From contig JAHBYU010000012.1 in assembly GCA_019635775.1 (NCBI GenBank), positions 88,323 to 152,322 on the forward strand: a DNA stretch of 64,000 nucleotides, read 5' to 3'. Origin of the DNA: Rhizobiaceae bacterium. Its GTDB lineage: Bacteria > Pseudomonadota > Alphaproteobacteria > Rhizobiales > Rhizobiaceae. The position numbers and the translations under genes were made by a program. Shown here one piece after another: positions 55,361 to 62,797 of this stretch. Positions within the stretch are counted from its first letter, which is position 1, and each line of letters begins with the position of its first letter. The notes under the pieces are model-generated. The model worked only from the letters and a program-made list of their open reading frames with translations, was not told the DNA's origin and searched no databases.

Positions 55361-58300
55361 ATGAAGTTTTCGCGCCTCCGTCTTCTTGGCTTTAAATCAT
55401 TTGTCGAGCCCGGCGAGTTCGTCATCGAGCGCGGCCTCACGGGAATCGTAGGGCCGAACGGCTGCGGCAAGTCCAATCTTGTCGAAGCGCTGCGCTGGGT
55501 GATGGGCGAAAGCTCGTACAAGAACATGCGCGCGTCCGGCATGGACGACGTCATCTTCTCCGGATCTGGTACGCGCCCGGCTCGAAATACGGCGGAGGTG
55601 ACGCTTTTTCTGGACAACGCGGATAGAACCGCTCCGGCTGCTTTCAACGATGCGGACGAATTGCAGGTTTCCCGTCGCATCGAGCGGGAAGCCGGATCGG
55701 TCTATCGTATCAACGGCAAGGAAGCGCGCGCCAAGGATGTGCAGCTTCTTTTTGCCGACCAGTCGACTGGTGCCCGTTCGCCCTCGATGGTTGGTCAGGG
55801 ACGCATCGGGGAACTGATCCAAGCCAAGCCGCAGGCCCGCCGGGCGTTGCTTGAGGAGGCTGCCGGGATTTCCGGTCTCCACACCCGTCGTCATGAGGCT
55901 GAATTGCGGCTGCGGGGGGCGGAACAGAACCTGGAGCGTCTCGACGACGTCGTTGCCGAGCTTGAAGCCCAGATCGAGAACCTGAAGCGACAGGCACGTC
56001 AGGCGTCGCGCTTCAAGAACCTCTCTGCCGACATACGTAAGGCCGAGGCGACGCTTCTTCACGTGCGCTGGACGCTCGCCAAGGCGGCCGAGGCGGAGGC
56101 TCAGTCCGCGCTTTCGGCGGCGACATCGGTCGTGGGCGAGCGCGCCAGCGCCCAGATGGAAGCCGCGAAGGAGCAGGCGATCGGCGCGCACAAGATGCCG
56201 GAACTGCGCGACACGGAGGCCGCCGCCGCCGCCGCCTTCCAGCGCCTTTCCATCGCAAAGGCGCAGATCGAGGAAGAAGCCAAACGCATGGAGCAGCGCC
56301 GTGGCGAACTGGCCCGCCGCCTGGCGCAGTTCGACGCCGACGTGGCGCGCGAAGAACAGATGGTCCGGGACAACGCGGACGTGCTGCAGCGCCTTGATGC
56401 CGAGGAGGCCGAGCTTGCTGGGGAAAACGCCTCCTCGCAGGAACGAGAAACCACGACACGCGCAGCTTTCGAGGCCGCTTCTTCAGCCTTGACGCTTTCG
56501 GAAGCCGCATTGGCAAAGCTGCAGGCGGAGCGTGCCGAAGCGGTCGCCGCGCGCAACCAGCTCGAACGCTCGCTGAGGGAAACAGACGAGCGCCGTGAAA
56601 GGCTTGAACGCCAGCTTGCCGGTGTTGACCGGGAGGCAGACGAGATTGCCCAGCGGATTGCGGGGCTTGCCGATCCGGCGGAAAAGAAGCAGCTGGCCGA
56701 TGAAGCGCAATCAAGGCTCGAAAGCGCCGAGGCAGCCGCAACGGCTGCGGAAAGGGCAGTTGCCGAAGCGCGCGCCGCCGAAAGTGCCGCCCGCCCGCCA
56801 CTTCAGGAAGCTCGTGCGGCCTTGGCGCGCATAGAGACCGAAGCCAAGACGCTGGCAAAAGTTCTGAGCGCGGTCTCAGGCGATCTTTTCCCTGCCGTCC
56901 TTGAGCAGATCAGTGTCGAGCGCGGCTACGAGGCTGCGCTGGGCGCTGCCCTCGGCGAGGATCTCGATGCCGCGCTGGATCCCGGAGCGCCGGCTCATTG
57001 GGCAAGCATTGAAGGCTTCGCTCACGATCCCGCACTGCCCGAGGGTGTGCGCAGCCTCGCCAGTGTCGTAAAGGCTCCCGTCGAGCTCGCCAGGCGTCTG
57101 GCTCAAATTGGCATCGTCGAGGATGACCAGGGTGCTCGCCTGCAGTCATTCCTGAAAACAGGACAGCGTCTGGTCAACAGACAGGGAGCGTTGTGGCGCT
57201 GGGATGGCTTTACCGCCAGCGCGGATGCACCGACGGCTGCCGCGCAGCGCCTTGCGCAGAAGAACAGACTGTTGGAACTCGACGCCGAGATGGCGACTGC
57301 TACGCAGAAGGTGCAGGCGGCGGAAGCTTTGCTTGCGGCTGCCGAAGCCGCCGTGCGCGAGCGCGTCGCAGCCGAAGCCAATGCCCGTCAGGGCTGGCGC
57401 GATGCACAACGCGTGCTTGGAGAGGCGCGCGACGCGCTGGCGCGTGCTGAAAAGGCTGCCGGAGAATTCGGCGCTCGCCGCCAGTCGCTTGTCGAGTCGC
57501 GTACCCGTATTGCCGACGATCTGGCAGAGGCGGCAAATGCCGTCACGCAGGCCGAAGCGCAACTGGCCGCCGCACCCGATCTTGGCGATCTCGGTCAAAG
57601 GCTGGAAGCGCTAGCGGCCACGGTTGCCCGTGATAGAGGTGTGCTCGCCGATGCCCGCGCCATCCACGAGGGACTGAAAAGAGAAGCGGAAGCACGGACA
57701 CGGCGCCTGGCTGCCATAGGCACGGAACGCAGCACCTGGATGCAGCGCGCAGCCAATGCCGACAAGCAGATCGCTTCTCTTGCGGAACGCCGCGTCGAGA
57801 CCGCCACGGAGTTGCAGGGCCTGGAGGACGCTCCGGATGAAATCGACGCGAAGCGTCGCTCGCTTCTAAGCGAGTTGTCGAAGGCGGAAGCGCTGCGCAA
57901 GGAAGCCGCCGACAAGCTACAGGAAGCAGAGAACCGTCAGGCGCTGCTGGACAAGGCCGCGCTTGCCGCCGTCCAGCAGCTTTCGGAGTCGCGTGAGGCG
58001 AGGGTTCGTGCCGAGGAGCGCCTGAACGCTGCTGATGAGCGCCGCAAGGAAGCGGAAGCGCGCATTCAGGAGGTTCTGAACACACCACCCCATCTTGCTA
58101 TACGGCAGGCCGAGCTCGATTCGGACGCGCCGCTGCCGGATACGGTCGACATCGAGCGGCGTCTCGATCGGCTGAAGGTGGAGCGTGAGCGTCTCGGCGC
58201 CGTAAACCTGCGCGCCGAGGAGGAGCAGCGGGAACTGTCTGAACGTCACGAGACGATCGTTTCGGAGCGCGAGGACGTGATCGAGGCGATCCGCAAGTTG

Positions 58301-58819
58301 CGTCAGGCGATCCAGAGCCTGAATCGCGAGGGACGCGAACGCCTGCTGGCAGCTTTCGAGGTCGTGAATGACCACTTCAAGCGCCTATTCACCCACCTTT
58401 TCGGGGGCGGCACTGCCGAACTCCAACTCATAGAATCCGAAGACCCCCTCGAAGCCGGGCTTGAAATCCTTGCCCGGCCGCCGGGCAAGAAGCCTCAGAC
58501 CATGACCCTCTTGTCTGGTGGCGAACAGGCGCTGACTGCAATGGCACTGATCTTCGCGGTATTCCTGACAAACCCCGCGCCGATCTGCGTGCTCGACGAG
58601 GTCGATGCGCCGCTTGACGACCACAATGTCGAGCGGTTCTGCAACCTTATGGATGAAATGGCTGCGTCGACCGAGACCCGTTTCGTGGTCATCACCCACA
58701 ACCCCATCACGATGGCGCGCATGAATCGCCTGTTCGGCGTCACGATGGCCGAACAGGGCGTAAGCCAGCTTGTTTCGGTCAACCTTGAGACCGCCGAAAG
58801 GCTACGGGAAGCGAGCTGA
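55361..58819 (+). CDS. smc: Chromosome segregation protein SMC
   Basis: SMC forms the ring-shaped condensin with ScpA and ScpB that compacts and segregates chromosomes. The 1152-residue length is normal. The N-terminal ATPase half has Walker A GPNGCGKSN (31-39), followed by a long coiled coil (about 170-510), the hinge (about 510-660) and the returning coil (about 660-1010). The C-terminal half has the signature LLSGGEQALTAMAL (about 1050) and Walker B CVLDEVDAPLDDHN (about 1076-1089). The frame is open to 55319, but the usual start is the ATG at 55361 (MKFSRLRLLGFKSF). Confidence 0.97.
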   Translation: MKFSRLRLLGFKSFVEPGEFVIERGLTGIVGPNGCGKSNLVEALRWVMGESSYKNMRASGMDDVIFSGSGTRPARNTAEVTLFLDNADRTAPAAFNDADELQVSRRIEREAGSVYRINGKEARAKDVQLLFADQSTGARSPSMVGQGRIGELIQAKPQARRALLEEAAGISGLHTRRHEAELRLRGAEQNLERLDDVVAELEAQIENLKRQARQASRFKNLSADIRKAEATLLHVRWTLAKAAEAEAQSALSAATSVVGERASAQMEAAKEQAIGAHKMPELRDTEAAAAAAFQRLSIAKAQIEEEAKRMEQRRGELARRLAQFDADVAREEQMVRDNADVLQRLDAEEAELAGENASSQERETTTRAAFEAASSALTLSEAALAKLQAERAEAVAARNQLERSLRETDERRERLERQLAGVDREADEIAQRIAGLADPAEKKQLADEAQSRLESAEAAATAAERAVAEARAAESAARPPLQEARAALARIETEAKTLAKVLSAVSGDLFPAVLEQISVERGYEAALGAALGEDLDAALDPGAPAHWASIEGFAHDPALPEGVRSLASVVKAPVELARRLAQIGIVEDDQGARLQSFLKTGQRLVNRQGALWRWDGFTASADAPTAAAQRLAQKNRLLELDAEMATATQKVQAAEALLAAAEAAVRERVAAEANARQGWRDAQRVLGEARDALARAEKAAGEFGARRQSLVESRTRIADDLAEAANAVTQAEAQLAAAPDLGDLGQRLEALAATVARDRGVLADARAIHEGLKREAEARTRRLAAIGTERSTWMQRAANADKQIASLAERRVETATELQGLEDAPDEIDAKRRSLLSELSKAEALRKEAADKLQEAENRQALLDKAALAAVQQLSESREARVRAEERLNAADERRKEAEARIQEVLNTPPHLAIRQAELDSDAPLPDTVDIERRLDRLKVERERLGAVNLRAEEEQRELSERHETIVSEREDVIEAIRKLRQAIQSLNREGRERLLAAFEVVNDHFKRLFTHLFGGGTAELQLIESEDPLEAGLEILARPPGKKPQTMTLLSGGEQALTAMALIFAVFLTNPAPICVLDEVDAPLDDHNVERFCNLMDEMAASTETRFVVITHNPITMARMNRLFGVTMAEQGVSQLVSVNLETAERLREAS

Positions 58820-58890
58820 GGCAAGCCTCCGCGTAGCCGCGCACAACGCCCGAAACTCACGCCGAGAACATGCACGGCGCCGCATGCTTC

Positions 58891-58912
58891 GGATGCGACA
58901 GGCCCCGCATCC
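58891..58912 (+). promoter_or_regulatory. Hairpin downstream of smc
   Basis: GGATGCG (58891-58897) and CGCATCC (58906-58912) are perfect arms around an 8-base loop in the gap between smc and the desaturase-fold gene. There is no T-run, so termination would need Rho or another factor. Confidence 0.35.
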
Positions 58913-58918
58913 GGGCCC

Positions 58919-58963
58919 ATGAATCTGCCGCAGAGATGATAGAAATGATAGATTCATCGGCAG
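58919..58963. promoter_or_regulatory. Interlocked repeats with two GANTC sites upstream of the oxygenase-operon promoter
   Basis: ATGAATC (58919-58925) pairs with GATTCAT (58951-58957), and CTGCCG (58925-58930) pairs with CGGCAG (58958-58963), so the arms are interlocked rather than nested. GAATC (58921-58925) and GATTC (58951-58955) are both CcrM methylation sites, exactly 30 bp apart. The element ends 5 bp before the -35 box, the place where activators bind. Confidence 0.5.
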
Positions 58964-58967
58964 AATT

Positions 58968-58996
58968 ATTGAGGCATTATCTCGCAAAAGCTATAT
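58968..58996 (+). promoter_or_regulatory. Probable promoter of the desaturase/MocE operon (ATTGAG-N17-CTATAT)
   Basis: CTATAT at 58991-58996 is a perfect alphaproteobacterial -10 and lies exactly 17 bases after ATTGAG (58968-58973), a four-of-six match to CTTGAC. Transcription would start near 59003, about 56 bases before the ATG. Confidence 0.5.
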
Positions 58997-59058
58997 CTCA
59001 CTGAGCGGACGAGAGGCCATCAGCGCGTCAAGCGTGATGGGCAGTCCAGGAGGAAGCG

Positions 59059-60168
59059 ATGAGCGCCGTCGAGGTTGGAAATAAAACCGGTTCCAAGCGC
59101 GACTATAGTCTTGTCGGCGAGAGCACCAAGCGCGCCGTAGAAACCGGACTGGCGTCCGCCGAATGGTATCACACCGACGTTCCCCGCAAGGTGATGAAGG
59201 AACTGATGCAGCGTTCGGATGGTCCAGCCATTCGCGACACCCTTCTCTGGATCGCGCTTATCCTGGGCTCGGCTGTCGGGGCTATCTGGTTCTGGGGAAG
59301 CTGGTGGTGCGTACCGTTCTTCGTCGTCTATGGGGTGCTCTACGCATCATCGAGCGATTCCCGATGGCATGAGTGCGGCCACGGCACTGCCTTCCGGACG
59401 CGGTGGATGAACGACGCGGTCTACCAGATCGCGTCCTTCATGCAGATGCGCAATCCGGTGCAGTGGCGCTGGAGCCACGCCCGCCATCACACCGATACGA
59501 TCATCGTCGGGCGCGACGCGGAAATCGCGGTCATGCGTCCGCCCGATCTTTTGCGTGCGCTCCTAAGCTTCACCGGACTGCTGGACTTTCGCTATTCTCT
59601 ACCGGGGCTGTTTCGGCAGGCGGCGGGCCGTCTGACCGACGAGGAAAAAAGTTACATACCCGAGATGGAATGGCTGAAGGCGATCGTCGCGGCGCGCTGG
59701 CATGTCGCGATCTATGTCGCGACGGCGGGGCTCGCCATCTACATGCGATCATTCCTCCCCCTGATGCTGATAGGCGGCCCGCGCCTTTATGGTACCTGGC
59801 ACATGGTGCTGACCGGGCTGCTGCAGCACATCGGCCTTGCCGACAACGTGACCGACCACCGCCTGAACACGCGCACCGTCTACATGAATCCGATCAGCCG
59901 TTGGATCTACTGGAACATGAACTACCATGTGGAACATCACATGTTCCCGATGGTGCCCTATCATGCGCTGCCAAGGCTGCACGAACTGATCAAACATGAC
60001 CTGCCGGCGCCAAATCCGTCCATGTGGCACGCCTACAAGGAAGTCTGGCCGGTGGTGCTCCGGCAGTTGCGCTACGAAGACTACTACCTGAAGCGCGAAC
60101 TGCCGCCGACGGCCCGGCCTTACAAGGAAGAGTTCCACAATCTCATCATTCCCGCCGCTGCCGAATAA
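59059..60168 (+). CDS. Membrane di-iron oxygenase of the fatty-acid-desaturase fold (MocD-like)
   Basis: The 369-residue membrane protein has the three histidine boxes of the desaturase/alkane-hydroxylase superfamily: HECGH (104-108), HARHH (140-144) and HVEHH (290-294). An additional HIGLADNVTDHRLNTRTV stretch (about 257-274) is present. Predicted membrane helices lie near 60-95 and 207-255. The next two genes encode a Rieske ferredoxin and its reductase, so it is likely the oxygenase of a three-component system. The rhizopine oxygenase MocD is of this fold, and demethylation or hydroxylation is a more likely role here than fatty-acid desaturation. GGAGG lies before the ATG at 59059. Confidence 0.85.
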   Translation: MSAVEVGNKTGSKRDYSLVGESTKRAVETGLASAEWYHTDVPRKVMKELMQRSDGPAIRDTLLWIALILGSAVGAIWFWGSWWCVPFFVVYGVLYASSSDSRWHECGHGTAFRTRWMNDAVYQIASFMQMRNPVQWRWSHARHHTDTIIVGRDAEIAVMRPPDLLRALLSFTGLLDFRYSLPGLFRQAAGRLTDEEKSYIPEMEWLKAIVAARWHVAIYVATAGLAIYMRSFLPLMLIGGPRLYGTWHMVLTGLLQHIGLADNVTDHRLNTRTVYMNPISRWIYWNMNYHVEHHMFPMVPYHALPRLHELIKHDLPAPNPSMWHAYKEVWPVVLRQLRYEDYYLKRELPPTARPYKEEFHNLIIPAAAE

Positions 60169-60226
60169 GCCTTAACCAGCCATCCGGACACAGTTTTCAG
60201 CTCCGGGAGCCAGATGGAAGAAGACC

Positions 60227-60541
60227 ATGTCCGAATGGGTAGAAGCCTGCGCCGCCGACGATGTCGAGGAGGAGGATGTTATCCGGTTCGACCACGCCGG
60301 CCGGACCTTTGCGATCTATCGCTCGCCCGATGACGAGTATTTTGCGACAGACGGTCTTTGCACGCATGAGAAGGTCCATCTTGCCGATGGGCTAGTGATG
60401 GACGACATCATCGAATGCCCCAAGCACAACGGTCGGTTCAACTACAAGACAGGCGCGGCCAAGGGCGCTCCTGTCTGCGTGAACCTCAGGACCTATCCGG
60501 TAAAGCTGGAAGCCGGAATGGTCATGATCCAACTGGACTGA
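60227..60541 (+). CDS. MocE-family Rieske [2Fe-2S] ferredoxin
   Basis: The 104-residue soluble protein is a Rieske-type ferredoxin. The cluster ligands are C45 and H47 in GLCTHEKVHLADG, and C64 and H67 in ECPKHNGRFNYKTG, giving C-x-H-x16-C-x2-H. The length and the LRTYPVKLEAG end match MocE of rhizopine catabolism and related small ferredoxins of ring-hydroxylating systems. It should carry electrons from the reductase encoded 4 bp downstream to the oxygenase encoded 58 bp upstream. GAAGAAGA precedes the ATG at 60227. Confidence 0.92.
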   Translation: MSEWVEACAADDVEEEDVIRFDHAGRTFAIYRSPDDEYFATDGLCTHEKVHLADGLVMDDIIECPKHNGRFNYKTGAAKGAPVCVNLRTYPVKLEAGMVMIQLD

Positions 60542-60545
60542 CGCG

Positions 60546-61778
60546 ATGGATGCGCGCGGAGCCGTCATCGTCGGTGCAGGCGAATGTGGCGCCCGCGCAG
60601 CCTTCGCGTTGCGGGAAGAGGGCTATGCGGGCCCGACAACCCTGATTGGTGAGGAAACGCATCTTCCTTATGAACGTCCGCCCCTGTCAAAGGAGGGCAT
60701 GGCGTCGGATGCCTCCGGCCTGAAGCTAATTGCCGATGCGGCGCATTTCGCGGATGCGGGGATACGGCTGCTGCTCGGCAGCAAGGTGATTGCTATCGAT
60801 CGCGCGGCGAAAACGGTTTCGTTTCGCAGTGGCAGCACGATCCCCTACGAGATGATGCTGCTCGCGACGGGCGCGCGCCCACGCCGGTTGCCGCTTGCAG
60901 AAGCATCGGGCCACTGCCTCTACCTTCGCACCCAAGATGAAGCGAATGCAATCGCGAGTCGATTTCGTCAGGGCGCACACGTCGTCATTGTCGGAGGCGG
61001 CTTCATCGGGCTGGAACTGGCGGCGGCTGCGAGTCGGCATGGATGCACGGTAAGCCTGCTTGAGGCCGCGCCGCGGCTGCTAGCACGCGCGGTTCCGCCG
61101 GAGATCGCCGAAGTTATCGGGAATGTGCATCGCTCCAACGGTGTCGACATCCGCTTGGGCGTTTCCATCGCCGGGTTCCAGGACATGGACAGGGGCGTGG
61201 AGGTGCATCTCGCGGAAGGCGCGCCGCTTCGGGCAGATTTCTGCATCATAGGAATAGGTGCGGTGCCGAACACGGAGCTTGCGCAGGAGGCGGGACTTGC
61301 CGTCGATAACGGTATCCGCGTCGACGGGACGCTTCGCACCGATGATCCTTATATCTTTGCGGCGGGCGACTGCTGCTCCTTTCCGCTGTCGATCTATGGC
61401 GGTCGACGCGTAAGGCTGGAGACCTGGCGCAATGCGCAGGAGCAGGGAACGCTGGCTGCAAAAAACATGGCGGGGGGCAATATCGAGCACGCCGCCGTTC
61501 CGTGGTTCTGGTCGGATCAGTACGATCGTACGCTACAGATCGCGGGCCTGCCCGATGAAGGGACACAGACCGTTCGCCGCGACCTTGCCGACGGTGCTTT
61601 CCTGCTTTTCCATCTGGCTGGAGACGGCCGTCTTGTCGCCGCCAGCGGCATAGGAATCGGCAATGCCATCGCCCGCGACATAAGGCTGGCCGAGATGCTT
61701 GTCGCGCGGCGCGCCGTGCCCGCAGCTGGCAGCCTCGCATCCGCCGCCGTCAAACTGAAAACGCTGCTTGCAGCCTGA
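60546..61778 (+). CDS. NAD(P)H-dependent FAD ferredoxin reductase
   Basis: The 410-residue protein is a two-dinucleotide-binding flavoprotein of the ferredoxin/rubredoxin/putidaredoxin reductase type. The FAD-binding fold begins VIVGAGECGARAAFALRE (about 7-24), with LPYERPPLSKE after it. LLATGARPRRLP and the NAD-binding HVVIVGGGFIGLELAAAA (about 145-162) follow. The second FAD motif YIFAAGDCCSFPL lies near residue 270. It starts 4 bp after the ferredoxin gene and completes an electron chain NAD(P)H-reductase-Rieske-oxygenase. MocF of the rhizopine system is the same kind of protein. Confidence 0.93.
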   Translation: MDARGAVIVGAGECGARAAFALREEGYAGPTTLIGEETHLPYERPPLSKEGMASDASGLKLIADAAHFADAGIRLLLGSKVIAIDRAAKTVSFRSGSTIPYEMMLLATGARPRRLPLAEASGHCLYLRTQDEANAIASRFRQGAHVVIVGGGFIGLELAAAASRHGCTVSLLEAAPRLLARAVPPEIAEVIGNVHRSNGVDIRLGVSIAGFQDMDRGVEVHLAEGAPLRADFCIIGIGAVPNTELAQEAGLAVDNGIRVDGTLRTDDPYIFAAGDCCSFPLSIYGGRRVRLETWRNAQEQGTLAAKNMAGGNIEHAAVPWFWSDQYDRTLQIAGLPDEGTQTVRRDLADGAFLLFHLAGDGRLVAASGIGIGNAIARDIRLAEMLVARRAVPAAGSLASAAVKLKTLLAA

Positions 61779-61791
61779 ACGGAGGATCAGA

Positions 61792-62592
61792 ATGGCAAGG
61801 ACTCGGCCTACGGTGCATGACCTGCGTGCGATGAAGGGCAAGCGGCAGCTTACGATGCTGCGCGTGATGACGCTCGACGAGGCAGAGGCCGCCGAGCGCG
61901 CTGGCATAGACATCGTTTCCATTCCGCCGGAACTGCTGGCCAATCCCCAGTACCGCGACGCCGCGCCAAGCCTGTTCTCGATGACGGGCGAAAACTTCTA
62001 TGAGATTGGCACCGCCGACGACTTTATCCGCTGGTCGTTCAGGATGCTCAAGGCTGACGCTGACGCAATCTATTGCAGTGCGGGCTATGCAACGATCAAG
62101 CGCATGGCGGATGATGCGGTACCCGTCGTAGGCCATGTTGGCCTCATTCCCTCCCGGCGGACATGGACCGGCGGATGGAAGGCCGTGGGCAAGACCGCAG
62201 ACAGCGCCATGCAGATATTCGAGGCGGTGCGCCAACTGGAGGCGGCCGGCGCTATCGGGGCTGAAATCGAAGTGGTGCCGGTCGAGGTGGCCGAGGCCAT
62301 CAGCGGGCGCACGTCTCTCCTCATGTGGTCGATGGGGGCGGGCGCCGGCTGCGACGCGCAATATCTTTTCGCCGACGATGTGCTTGGGCAAAACCGCGGG
62401 CACATGCCGCGACATTCCAAGGTCTATCGCAACTTCGCTGCGGAATATGACCGGCTGCAGGTCGAGCGCGTCGCCGCCTTCAAGGAATATGTCGCCGACG
62501 TGGAGAGCGGCGCGTTCCCCGAGGACAGACATGTCGTTCGCATGGCGCCGGAGGAACTCGAGAAGTTCCTGCGCCAGATCGAAAAGGGGTGA
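61792..62592 (+). CDS. PanB-fold protein lacking the PanB metal ligands
   Basis: The 266-residue protein resembles ketopantoate hydroxymethyltransferase along its length. Conserved pieces are VGHVGLIPSRRTWTGGWKAVG, the AAGAIGAEIEVVPVEVAEAI strand with the catalytic-base Glu (E160), and the C-terminal HMPRHSKVYRNF...ESGAFPEDRH. In E. coli PanB the Mg ligands are Asp45, Asp84 and Glu114. Here VGDS reads SIPP, the MVKIEGG loop reads AIYCSAG, and no counterpart of Asp84 is visible. It is therefore not expected to make ketopantoate. The 14-bp gap and GGAGGATC before the ATG place it in the oxygenase operon; handling of a one-carbon unit is an inference. Confidence 0.8.
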   Translation: MARTRPTVHDLRAMKGKRQLTMLRVMTLDEAEAAERAGIDIVSIPPELLANPQYRDAAPSLFSMTGENFYEIGTADDFIRWSFRMLKADADAIYCSAGYATIKRMADDAVPVVGHVGLIPSRRTWTGGWKAVGKTADSAMQIFEAVRQLEAAGAIGAEIEVVPVEVAEAISGRTSLLMWSMGAGAGCDAQYLFADDVLGQNRGHMPRHSKVYRNFAAEYDRLQVERVAAFKEYVADVESGAFPEDRHVVRMAPEELEKFLRQIEKG

Positions 62593-62744
62593 AGCGACAC
62601 GCGCGCGAAACTGAAAAGATCACGATCGTCATGGCTGGCTTCACAGGAGTGGGCTGGTCTGCGCATCGTCGACGCTTGTGGACATCGAGAGTCCCGTTTC
62701 GTGCGCTGCGCGATTTTCCGCTATGTCCTTGGAAGACCGCAGGC

Positions 62745-62773
62745 CTTGCAGGAGGCATTCTGATCGCCTATGC
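62745..62773 (+). promoter_or_regulatory. Probable thiolase promoter (CTTGCA-N17-CTATGC)
   Basis: CTTGCA (62745-62750) and CTATGC (62768-62773) are 17 bases apart, each matching four of six consensus bases, and would start transcription near 62780, about 18 bases before the thiolase ATG. It suggests that the thiolase is expressed separately from the upstream operon. The 205-bp gap 62593-62797 otherwise has only a short unsupported open frame. Confidence 0.4.
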
Positions 62774-62797
62774 GCGCTTGCTGTTCAGAGGTGTGAC

